From positions 140,982-173,691 of the forward strand of contig BMAT01007243.1 in the NCBI GenBank assembly GCA_019649035.1: a stretch of DNA of 32,710 nt. Reading direction: 5' to 3'. This stretch comes from Elysia marginata (lineage: Eukaryota; Mollusca; Gastropoda; Plakobranchidae). The translations under genes and the position numbers were made by a program. The stretch's first letter is position 1. Every line of letters starts with the position of its first letter. The notes under the pieces were generated by a model. That model did no database searches and was not told the DNA's origin. It worked only from the letters and a program-made list of their open reading frames with translations. Positions 11,601 through 21,188 of the stretch are shown here, one piece after another.

Positions 11601-14600
11601 AATAAAAATGAGAGGTGGGTTTATACAAACATGTAGAAACGAAGTGAGTAAACGTTTTAATTCTTTAAAGCTTTTTACAGTCCTTTTACTTCAAAGTTAG
11701 CTTATAATTGTAACATTGTTCTTTCCTATTCTAGAATGCTGGTAAAGCACTACAACAAACTGAATCCAGAGGGAAAGGCCCAGAATATGTTGCTCCCATT
11801 GTGTGGCAAATCAGTGGACTTGGACTGGTGGGTTAGTAAGTTGACAACAAAATATAATCAAACAAATGTGGAAAATTTCAACCTGATCCTAATATCTTGT
11901 GAAATATAAAGTCTCAATTTTGGTGGTTTATTTTAAAGAGATTATTTCCTACCTACGATTTCCTACGAGGCCGTGTCCCTCCATTAGCACTGCTTGAAGT
12001 AGCCCTCCGAATCAGCTCTGCACTCTTCTTTATTCTGTGCATCTCTTCTCTGTTTCACTCCTTTAAATTGGACCATTATCACCTAGCTATCCTCGTTTTT
12101 GTGTAACTCTGGACTTTTGCTCTGTCGTGGTTGCCACTCTGTCAATCTTTGCGTCCATCTGTTGTCACTAAGCCTGGCTACTTGTCCAGCCCATGTTCAA
12201 GTTTAAGTGACAACAAAACGGACTTCACCTTGCATCTCTTTTTTTGCTCCATATTTCTTGGTTCTTTATCATTTTTTTAGATTGAACTTTTTCTTTCCGT
12301 GGCCCCTGCACCCCTGTTTCGGTTATAAGTTTAACATTTATTTTTCTTTCAAATATTCTTTGCACTGTCCTTACTTTTTCTACTAGTGATCACGTTTGAC
12401 AAGTCATAGTGGGGTGAATTCATTGGTCAAAGACTTGCTTCTCAAGCTTTATGGGCATTTCGTTAACCAAGANNNNNNNNNNNNNNNNNNNNNNNNNNNN
12501 NNNNNNNNNNNNNNNNNNNNNNNNNNNNNNNNNNNNNNNNNNNNNNNNNNNNNNNNNNNCTCTTCTTCCGTGGTTTTTTTCCAGGTATTTTATATTTGTA
12601 GTTTTTTAACTTTTTCGATATCTTCGTTTTTTATGAATACTTTATTTAGACTAGGGCACTTTATCATAAGCTTATACTTTGTTTTTTCCATTTTAAAATT
12701 TTAGCCCTATAGATTTACTGATAGTATAAGGAGTATAAATATTTGTGGTTCCATCTACTGTGGTGTTTCTGTGGTGAGGGCTACATCATCAGCAAGTCTT
12801 GTTTATACTATGAATCAGCTCTGCTTTCTTGACTATGTCATCGATTGCCGCGAATAGTCTTCGTTTAACGAATGAATCCATTTAATTTAGGTTGTCAAGC
12901 CAAGGAGTACCGTTGGTTGTCGGAGTGGATTGCTTACTGGCAGTGTTACGGGAGGTCAGCGTCAGAAGTGGACAAAGCTGGATACAGACACAGGTGTCTG
13001 AATCTGGGTCAGATTTTCAACTTCTTGAGGTGCGTGTAAAAGACCAAAGAGAAATCGATTCAAGCCACCTTCATTTTAAAGTTGCAATATGTTTCGTTGT
13101 AACATGTATGAAACTGAACCTAGAAAGAATCTGAAAGTGAAACAAAAGACGTTCGATCAAGGACAGGTGCAGGTAGTGGACATGAGATTTGGCTGCAAAG
13201 TGTATTAGAACGGTAATGTTGAAACAAAAATTGGCTGAAAACATTGAAACAAAATTGAAGGTGTACAGCGCACATGGGTAATGGGCTATAATGTCCCCGC
13301 CGTCTTTTTATTTTTTTTAAAGTTGTGTTGCCATGGGACCTTCAACCCCTTATGATTTATTTTAAAAATCCAGCTTGACGAACGCAAAACAGCGAATAAA
13401 TTCTGAAATTCCTGACATGGCAGTCAAACGACCTGAGATTTCAGCACCCTGTGTAAACTAAAACTAACATGAAAGCCCTTTCCGCACTGGTATAGCAATT
13501 AGGAAATAACATAAAACACATTGTTTCGTTTAACCATACGCAGTAAAATCTACGTATCTGTTCTCGTATAAACCACAACAGATTTCTAAAGTCACATATA
13601 CATGTATAATTATTAAACTTGTCACATGTACCCCTTTCTATGTCTAGTTTCTAACAAAATGAATCTCTGTAATCCCCGCTGTACATGTATAGATAGATCT
13701 ATAGTATTTGTCAATGTCAAGTATGGATTACTACTTACTTACTTACTAGTTATGCAATGTTCTTGCACGAAAAAGACATTCAAACTAAAAACATTGTCTT
13801 AATTTCAACACCTTTATCGTGTAGCTTTATTTTTTTTTGTTGATTTGTTAACAGACACAGGTTCTGATAAGTCCATTTATTAAGTTCTAAAGAACCGGCA
13901 CAGCGCTATCGGTTTTGGGAAAAGCAATGACGCAACCCAGTTGACGGGTTGTGCTAAGGAGACTTAATGGTCTTTATCTGAAACATTAATTGATGCTTCG
14001 CAACTTTAAACTTTTTCATGACTAGTGACTGCAGTGTAATATACAGTGGAATCCACTTAAATTCAAAACCTCTAAGGGAAACTCTTGCTTAAATTCATCT
14101 CTGTTTTGCAGTCCCATTTTGTATTTCCTTATACTTTAGTAATGGTTAAAGTCAACTTTTGCTTAGTCAATACATTTTTTAGGTCCCGAGGTGTTGACTT
14201 TATCAGGATTCCACTGTAGTTTGTGTGAAAAACGAATCGCAGGCACTAAATCTATTCTACCTTTCTCAGCGCTCCGATGGAAAGATGAAACTATACAGTG
14301 GAGATATGTTACGATTCTCAACGTAAGTACTTAAAAATTAACGTTCGCTTTATGTGTATAAGTTTGTTCTGGGGAATATTGGGTCTTGTCTGCTAAATCT
14401 TTTGACTGAGAACTTTTTCTTACTTTTTTGTTTCATGTTTGTAATGAGTTTTGATTCTTGGTCTTTACCAAGGATTTGTTTGGTTAGATGTTTTGGAAAT
14501 CTTTTAGTTTACATGTATTTGAATATATAACTTTCGGGTACTTCTTCACAATTTTTTTTTTCGTAAGAGCGCAATCAATACCTCATTGAACGTACTAACA

Positions 14601-16099
14601 ATGGTTTAGTTTTTATTTTAATAGCTACAAAGAAGATCCCGAAAAAAATTTGAATCCTAAATCTACAGGGGTTTGGTTGAATTTTTCTCTTCTGAGAGTG
14701 TGTATATATTAAAGTCTACTTAAAAAAAAAACAAACCACTATTCTGCCTAATGTGGTTTTTTTAAGTAAGAGACTAAAGTCACTGTGAATGGATTTGTTA
14801 AAATACAGCAAAACTTAAAATTTATATAGTTAATGTTTAACACTGGCGCACTTGTACTTTATTCATTATATGCTATCCAATCAGCTTCATTTTATAAATT
14901 GTTGTAGTTACTTTAAATAAAAATTAGTATTTTGACAAGTTTTAAGTAACTATACAGTTTTGACAGAGCTATACTTTTCATTTCTTAATGATGATTTTGT
15001 TTTCGTTTTTCCCTCGAATTTGTGCACAGTGAGATTGCAGGTACATTTGATGCCATGTGGGAAAGAGGCTCCCTCATAATTCTACCACCAACAGATATAA
15101 ACAAGTTAGTATACTCTTATCATGCGTCTTAAGCAAGCTCAGTCACGTGAGCCCTTTGATAATAATGATTGGCGGAAGTTAGTTTCATAAGCATAAAAGG
15201 TTATCACTCATAGAAAAATGTATGTACATACACTTGATTTTAAGAGAATTCGCCAAATGGCAAAAGTTACAAATAACGTCTTCATTCTGTATGTATTATG
15301 CTGAACATGAGTAATGTAATTAAGCTCTTTTCAAACAGGTCGAAGAATACCGTACAGTTCCACCATTTATAAGCTCAGATAAGTTACTTTATAAGTAACT
15401 TTTTTTAATGTTCTAAATGGTAAAAAGATTTTGAATAATAGTTTTCAAAATGTAATGCTTTAAAAACTGTGAATGTAACACTCTGGACTATGTAACTCAT
15501 TACTCAGTGTCCGATGTTCAAAGGCTTTCTCAATCCACCGCATGATGTGACTCAAACATAAGGTCTTATTTGCTAGTCGTAGATTTATAAGTCGTCGTCC
15601 GAGAGTCTAATCGTCATCTTTCTACTATCCTCCTAGCTTACTTTTTTCTGCGTGGCCTAACTGAGTGTCTGACTATCTGCATGTTTACAACGTCTGTTTT
15701 TCTCTGCTATCGCTTAATTTGCATCTAGTTCTTGCATCCAGCCATTTTTACTTTCTCTTTTTGCGTGTGTTTTTGTAGAAGCTTATCGTTTAATTTCAAG
15801 CTTCGTTATTGTTTTGCACTAAATCTTTTTCGTTAGTAGTTTAAAACTTTCTTACGTCCTAAAACCAGCTGTTTATTAGGAAGGTATCTACATACGTCCC
15901 AGTGCTACATCTTCAGTAGAGTAGTGCTTAAACCTTTTAGAATTAGGCTAAATTTTTTTAACCCCAACTGCCTAGAACTATAGCGTTTTAACTACCTTGC
16001 ACGTTGTATTCAAAGATAAAAGATTAGTGTCTAACCTAAAAATTGCATACCCTATCTCCTAAACCGCTTGTTCTAAACTGTACAATTATAATAAAAATG

Positions 16100-16141
<42 letters not shown>

Positions 16142-19100
16142 TATTGAAATTTTATACCGCATATCCAGATCTATACAAGTTTGCTCTATGCGGTGTACAA
16201 ATTAGAAAGTTACATGTAATACAATACAACAATATACAGTACACAATAGAGACCTTTAGCACACGCACCGTGTCTCACTACGCGTTCGTGAAAATCGGGA
16301 AAGCAGATTGAGAAACTATAAAAATAATGAAACCAGTTTCTAAAAATAGACCCACATAGCGCATTACAGTAATCTAAATTGGATAGCACTAAAGATGTTG
16401 CGAGTGTTGTTACTTTCCGGTCTAGAAAATTACGAACTGAGCCGATTGTTCTAATTTGCAGATAGGCCAATCTGCAGATATTATCTACTAGTGCAGGCAT
16501 TGACATGTCATTGTTTAGGTATAAACCAAGATTTTTCTAAGCGTTTACTGGTTGGAATTTTGTTACCATTGATGTTAAGAGAAGTGAAAGGTATTGAATT
16601 CACATCTTTGCTGATAATCATAAGTTCAGTCTTATCATCATTTAGCTTAAGCTCATTGCTTGTCATCCACTCCTTTATACTTTCAACACTGCCTGATGTT
16701 TTTGACAAAAGCAAAGGCGGGTTTTCAATTGCATTTGAACAGTACATTTGCGTATCGTCGACGTAAAGATGGTAGAACATGCCGTGCATATTAAGGATAG
16801 ATGCCAGTGGATATTATGTATAGAGCGTAAGAAGAAGAGGCCCAAGCACAGATCCCTGGGGTCCTCTCCAAATGAGAGGGAGTTTTCCAGACGTATGATC
16901 CCCGATAGAAACAGACTGTGTTTTTGTCGATAGGTATAACTCAAACCACTGCAGCACCGTGCTCGTTTTTATGACTAAAACAAGGCAGGAAAAGGCTTAA
17001 TATTTTAAGATTCTGAGCTTTTCTTTCTAGGAATGAAGGCCAAAATAAATCTGGACACCTTAAGTCATTCTGTCATTCGATTTCATCGAGCCGGCATCTA
17101 GATCTAGATCATGAACCAGACTTTTACTGGCTTTACGCTAAAAACATACTAAATAAAATAATTTAATCTTCAGCCTCATTTCATACAAATTTCCTAGTAC
17201 ATGTCTGAGTAAGTGAAATCTCTTGATAAGTGATAAGTTTTCTTAAACTTAACGTAAACAGCTGTACATTGTATTAAGTTTTACCATATAGAAGGTTTAT
17301 TATATTACAGGTATGCTGAGCTACTGAAGAGCCTCCTCAACCCGGGAGGTCGCATTTTATTGGAGTCAATTGAATTCGACAAGGACGCCATAGGTACGCT
17401 TTCGTAGATAAAAAAAAACGTTGCTTTCTTGTGCCGATTGTTGATGCTTATAGTACATTGAACAGTTTTCATTCATAGAGACCATGAAAAAGAAAAGCAA
17501 ATAATAATTGGTATGCTTTTTAGAAACGAAATTGATCAGCGGGCCAAAGAAGTGATATCACTCCTATTATATAAATTGTTTGATTATGTGTCATGAGAAA
17601 GTCGAGAAAAGAGTGTTATGAGCAAATCTTTAATAATCAATATTTCAGTACTTTAAACTTACGTGGAATCAGAGTGCAATCGGCGTTACTAAAACGAGAA
17701 ACTCATCAAATTCGTTTCATAATTATGGTCATTTACTTTCATAGTTGAAGAATTAGTCCATCAATAACGCTCTTTGTAAATTACCTTTAGGTGTGTTGAT
17801 TATACTTAAGAGACCTACTTTCGAAGAGGCTACTGCACTTTTTTTAAAATTTGAAATGAGGATCAGTGGTGGCTTGAATTTATACATTCACGTTACAGAA
17901 TTAAAAAAGATATTTTTGTCAAAGAAAAGTTTACTTTGTCTGTAGCGTTTTGAACCTACGTGTTATGATTGTTTATGAAGTATTCACGCAACAGAGTACA
18001 AGACACGCGTTAAATTGAATACGGCCTAAACCTTCGTTCTGTTCGAGGTTTAGGTCGGAATAAGTAGAGTTTATTTGCACATTATGTTTACACATGGTAA
18101 GTTTGTGTGGCTACATATAGGTCAAAAGACAAGGTTTCATGTTAAGACTAAAGGTACATCGATTTTCATAGATTTAACAATCTCTTGATCACTCATCTAG
18201 TACACTCACGGAGTGATGAAGATTTTTAAAAATATTCAAGGCTAACTTTTCGTATTAATGTTATCTTATTACATTTACAGACCCTGCCACGGACTACATG
18301 CCTTTCCCACCGTTTCCTTACTTTCCAAAAGACATTCGACTTTTATTTGGTAGGTACAATAACAAATAACTTACAATGTAATTTCATATGAAATAGTCTA
18401 AAACCATAGTATCATTAATTTTATTCAACAACATGGTACCTATTTATTGGTGTCAAATAACACTAACCGAACCAATGTAAAGTTGATTTGATGACAAACC
18501 GAATGCTAAAACTATCACATTCTGTATCATGTTACAAGATTCAATGTAACGTAACATAAAACGTTGTTCACTAGTTCAGTGATGAAAAAGCGTTCAAGTG
18601 TTTTAATGTACCCCGGTACAAAACTTTCTCTCAGTGTGATATGAACACGCGTGAAGGCCTCCATACATTTTTTTCAAAAACGATCATTTGGTCACGCTAT
18701 GGCAACTAACAATGTTGTTACAAATTTATATAGGGAATGAGATTAGAGGTAAAACAAGAGTAACGTCCCTTTTCCAGAAGACAACACTCCAAAATACTAG
18801 GTGATTATTGTAATCTAGACCTAGATTGTAGGGTAAGTTTCTTACTTCTATAAACGATTTGACATCTAGAACTTAAAAACTATAGAGCTAAATAAAACAT
18901 ATATCTTCAAAATAAATCTGTCGCATAAATTTTAAAAGATTGTAATATTTGTTTTTATAAGATAGTGGAGAGACACCAGGAAAGTTCCGCTACTTCTGTT
19001 GAAATCTCATTCCCTATACATATAGTTGAGAGTGACTTTTTAAACAATTTCATTTTAGTTGTGGTTAAAAGTGGATTAAGCAAAAAACACTTTACTTCAA

Positions 19101-19289
19101 CGACAAGAGCGGAATTTGATCAAAATTTCAGGTGTGATGTTTTCCCTTTTCACAACAGAATACTAGATCTACCTCTTTATTTCAGAACCAGAATGCACTG
19201 TTGAATACCTGGACAAAAGTGCTTGCAAATGGAAATATGGGAAAGAAACGCATCTTGTCATTTACCTAATTACAAAGAAAAACATGTAG
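8668..19289 (+). CDS. TPMT: Thiopurine S-methyltransferase family protein, 8 coding exons
   Basis: Predicted 243-aa SAM-dependent methyltransferase, near the 245 aa of human TPMT; the family methylates sulfur (thiopurines in vertebrates) in the cytosol. Coding exons: 8668-8783, 11735-11827, 12891-13029, 14270-14322, 15030-15104, 17311-17393, 18281-18349, 19186-19289 (TAG). All junctions are GT-AG and phase-compatible. Family landmarks: substrate-side segment TYWLRKEA (30-37); SAM motif LPLCGKSVDLDW (59-70); VVGVD (79-83, human has VVGVE); FDAMWERGSL (140-149), whose Arg146 matches human Arg152; NPGGRILLES in exon 6; PFPPFPYFPKDIRLLFG in exon 7; C-terminal CKWKYGKETHLVIYLITKK. The exon 2 donor was set at TG|GTGGGT because only this joins DW to LSSQGV in the family register. 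ATG 8668 is chosen because, if the 5' exon is as proposed, an in-frame TAA lies just upstream. Introns carry LINE and MITE insertions, but the coding sequence shows no break. The true substrate is unknown, and molluscs may carry several paralogues. Confidence 0.93.
8784..11734 (+). other. TPMT intron 1
   Basis: A 2.95-kb intron with donor GC|GTGAGT and acceptor TTCCTATTCTAG. The block at 9362-9905 is more GC-balanced and has two - strand open frames (71 and 65 codons) that I cannot match to a family; it may be an old transposon piece. The block at 10065-10195 is crowded with TAGAT/CTAGA words. ACGTAATTC is tandemly doubled near 10271. Confidence 0.6.
11945..12876 (-). mobile_element. Non-LTR retrotransposon (LINE) fragment in TPMT intron 2
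   Basis: On the - strand, from high to low coordinates, the segment reads LFAAIDDIVKKAEL, then the polymerase catalytic motif RLADDVALTTE (12768-12803), then beyond the assembly gap WAGQVARLSDNRWTQRL and EWQPR (about 12126-12194). This is the order in RTE-like endonuclease-reverse transcriptases (LRFADDIAL ... KWAGHVAR..DNRWT.R.T.WQPR.GKR). It is 5'-truncated and carries several stops and frameshifts. It is antisense to the host gene, and its right end lies about 15 bases before exon 3. Confidence 0.7.
12473..12559. other. Assembly gap (87 N)
   Basis: A run of Ns inside the LINE fragment of TPMT intron 2; the true length is unknown. Confidence 1.
14044..14216. mobile_element. Pogo/Tigger-type MITE in TPMT intron 3
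   Basis: A 173-bp element flanked by TA on both sides (14042-14043 and 14217-14218). The terminal inverted repeats are perfect for 11 bases (CAGTGGAATCC) and continue imperfectly to about base 29, sharing TAAA, TCAA and ACCTC. The CAGTGGAA-type end and the TA target fit the pogo branch of Tc1/mariner. It has no coding capacity and so is non-autonomous. Confidence 0.8.
16100..16140. repeat. (AAT)n microsatellite, tail of the LINE
   Basis: About 13 perfect AAT units directly abutting the LINE 3' end. Confidence 0.9.
16100..16965 (-). mobile_element. 5'-truncated LINE (Jockey/CR1/L2-like) in TPMT intron 5, with 3' hairpin and (ATT)n tail
   Basis: From high to low coordinates on the - strand: VLQWFELYLSTKTQSVSIGD, GPQGSVLGPLL (polymerase motif B), HLYVDDTQMY (catalytic motif), IKEWMTSNELKLNDDKTEL, and SVRNFLDRKVTT with LSNLDYCNAL. 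The middle of the 3' half is then missing and the sequence passes to a terminal part. That part ends in a hairpin with perfect 8-base arms ACCGCATA/TATGCGGT (16156-16163 and 16187-16194) and an (ATT)n tail at 16100-16140. The copy is frameshifted and internally deleted, and lies antisense to the host gene. The hairpin plus short-repeat tail is what the L2/CR1 type uses for 3' recognition. Confidence 0.85.
18025..18054. other. Hairpin in TPMT intron 6
   Basis: CCTAAACCT (18025-18033) and AGGTTTAGG (18046-18054) are perfect inverted repeats around a 12-base loop. The pairing extends outward three more bases with one mismatch. It could be a remnant of a small palindromic element; no function is evident. 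Confidence 0.45.
18731..19016. mobile_element. TA-flanked MITE in TPMT intron 7
   Basis: A 286-bp segment bounded by TA at 18729-18730 and 19017-18. Its ends are a perfect 14-base inverted repeat, TAGGGAATGAGATT. Similarity continues inside (AACA..AGTA.CG...CTTT.CC on both arms), so the arms are about 45 bases long. There is no coding capacity. The right end is about 170 bases before exon 8. A lone copy of the same end occurs at 21175-21188. Confidence 0.65.
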
Positions 19290-19770
19290 AAAAAATATAT
19301 TTAAATATTGATTGATGATACCTACAGAATTGATTTTACAGCTTTTACCTCGATTCAATCAAGAAAAAAGATGTTCATGTGATTATGTAGGCTACTGTCG
19401 AAGCACTACTGTGAGTTTCTGTCTTTCTTGTTTTATAAAGATTTTATAATTATGTTCTTTCTTGTTTTATGAAGGTTTTTTATGACCAACACAGTCTACC
19501 TCGAGATAAATATTTTATCCTTGTACTGTAATGACTTAAGGGTGGGTTTTATTTTTTGTGATACCGCCTTTGTAGTTTTTATAACCAATTTTACCTTCAG
19601 AAGTAGTTTTGATGATGGTAATGCAATTGATAAACACGGGTCTGTCAAGTGATTGAGGTGGATTTGTTTTACATTTTTAACATCAGTCTCAGGGAACTAT
19701 GCTCTATTTTAACTGCATTTTTTTTATATAATATCATGTTTTGGCTACACATACTTCCTTACAAAGATTC

Positions 19771-19776
19771 AATAAA
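19771..19776 (+). terminator. Poly(A) signal of the TPMT-family gene
   Basis: This AATAAA is the first canonical hexamer after the TAG at 19287-19289, giving a 3' UTR of about 500 bases. It is followed within 25-40 bases by a GT-rich stretch (GTGTGTTTTCTTTT near 19799), as expected of a cleavage and polyadenylation site. Confidence 0.7.
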
Positions 19777-19795
19777 CGATACCTAAACCATTGCC

Positions 19796-20394
19796 AATGT
19801 GTGTTTTCTTTTAAACTAGTATTTATATTTGTTTAACCCGTGCTTTATATTTGTATTTAATATTCCAACCACATAAAGACTATAATTTGGGGGAACGATT
19901 GCAAAGAAAAACATTGTTAATGATGATAAATAAAAAAAGGAACATAAATTTATATATTGCGCTGTAGCAAGATAAACATTATCAGCTCAAAGTGATTTGA
20001 ATGCTCACACAATTTCTACCTTCACATAGACGCGGAGCACAGTTCAACTTAAAAAAAAAACAACACAATAATATCATGTGTGTTGGTACATGTGTGGTGG
20101 GTCTTTTTGTGATGTTACTGCCCGCTCCGACCCCAAAGTCGACTTCAGACCTAATGTTACAATTCGCTCACAAGACAAAAGGCATACATAATAATCATTA
20201 TGTAAATATCTTGGTACTCACCCCAGATTCCGGTTGAGGGTACCAAAATCTACCATAACTTAGCAAAAAGAAAAAAAACTTGGGAATAAATTTAAATAGC
20301 AAAATTAAGAGCTGCAATGAAACAAAATTTAATCACACGACTTTTTTAATTAACAGCTTTTTTATGCTCATTTAAATGAAGGAAGGGCCTATTG
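19796..20394. other. Intergenic, downstream of TPMT
   Basis: AT-rich, with no gene recognised. The right part (20250-20394) may be the decayed 3' end of the LINE beside it. Confidence 0.5.
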
Positions 20395-20639
20395 GAAAGG
20401 ATCTATCTGTATGCTCAGCGCATTAACGTCTTGTGTAACCAGATTTTCATTTGCAACACGTCGTTCACGAGTTGGAATGTATAGTTTTATTATGTCTTTA
20501 AGGTATTTAGGTGAAGAAGCATCACTTGGAAATTGGTACACAACCGTACATACTTTATACTGGATTCTGTATGAAACTAGCAGCCACTGTACCTGTTTTG
20601 AAACAGATGTCAGACATTAACGATTTCTGGATAATAGTG

Positions 20640-20835
20640 TAAACCAAAATGACTCGGATTTGGTATCCATGAGGGCTCTGTCGTTTTACCATTGCTTTTT
20701 TATATACAGTCTTTGTCAGATGCTATTTCTCACCATGGCTTTGATTGGCATACTTATGCAGATGATACTCAATTGTACAAGTCATAGGCACAAAAAGCAC
20801 TAGAGGACTTGGTCGAAAGGCTGCGGCAATATATA
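20640..20835 (+). mobile_element. Inverted LINE segment with polymerase motifs B and C
   Basis: The + strand reads VNQNDSDL, GIHEGSVVLPLLF (motif B), SLSDAISHHGFDW, TYADDTQLYKS (catalytic motif C), ALEDLVERLRQYI, with one frameshift and one stop. This is the segment that should follow GTVYKCLKSH of the flanking - strand element. The junction on the right is a (TG)n run (about 20835-20849). Confidence 0.8.
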
Positions 20836-20849
20836 TGTGTGTGTGTGTG
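20835..20849. repeat. Short (TG)n run at the inversion junction
   Basis: TATATGTGTGTGTGTGTG separates the + and - strand LINE segments. Confidence 0.8.
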
Positions 20850-21174
20850 ACTTAAGGCATTTGTATACAGTCCCGAGCAAACCACTAGATGTTTTAAGGC
20901 GTTTCCGAACTATATCATAATCAATCGTGTCGAACTCAGCCGACATATCAAAAAAGGGCAATAACAGACACATGACCAGCATCAAAACCACCAAGCCGAT
21001 CTGATGACACCTCGAGCAAAGCAATTTTCCTAGTATGTTTTGTTGTATGAGCAGATTGGAACCTTTCCTTCAAAATCTTTACATCCAGGTGTTTATTCAA
21101 CTGATAAGTACAAAACATTTGAGAGAGAAAATTAAAACAGAAATGCCAGATTAGTCACAGAGCGGTAATTTCTA

Positions 21175-21188
21175 TAGGGAATGAGATT
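21175..21188 (+). repeat. Lone MITE end inside the LINE
   Basis: TAGGGAATGAGATT preceded by TA, identical to both ends of the element at 18731-19016. No opposite end was found nearby, so it is a solo end, a deletion scar, or chance reuse of the word. Confidence 0.4.
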
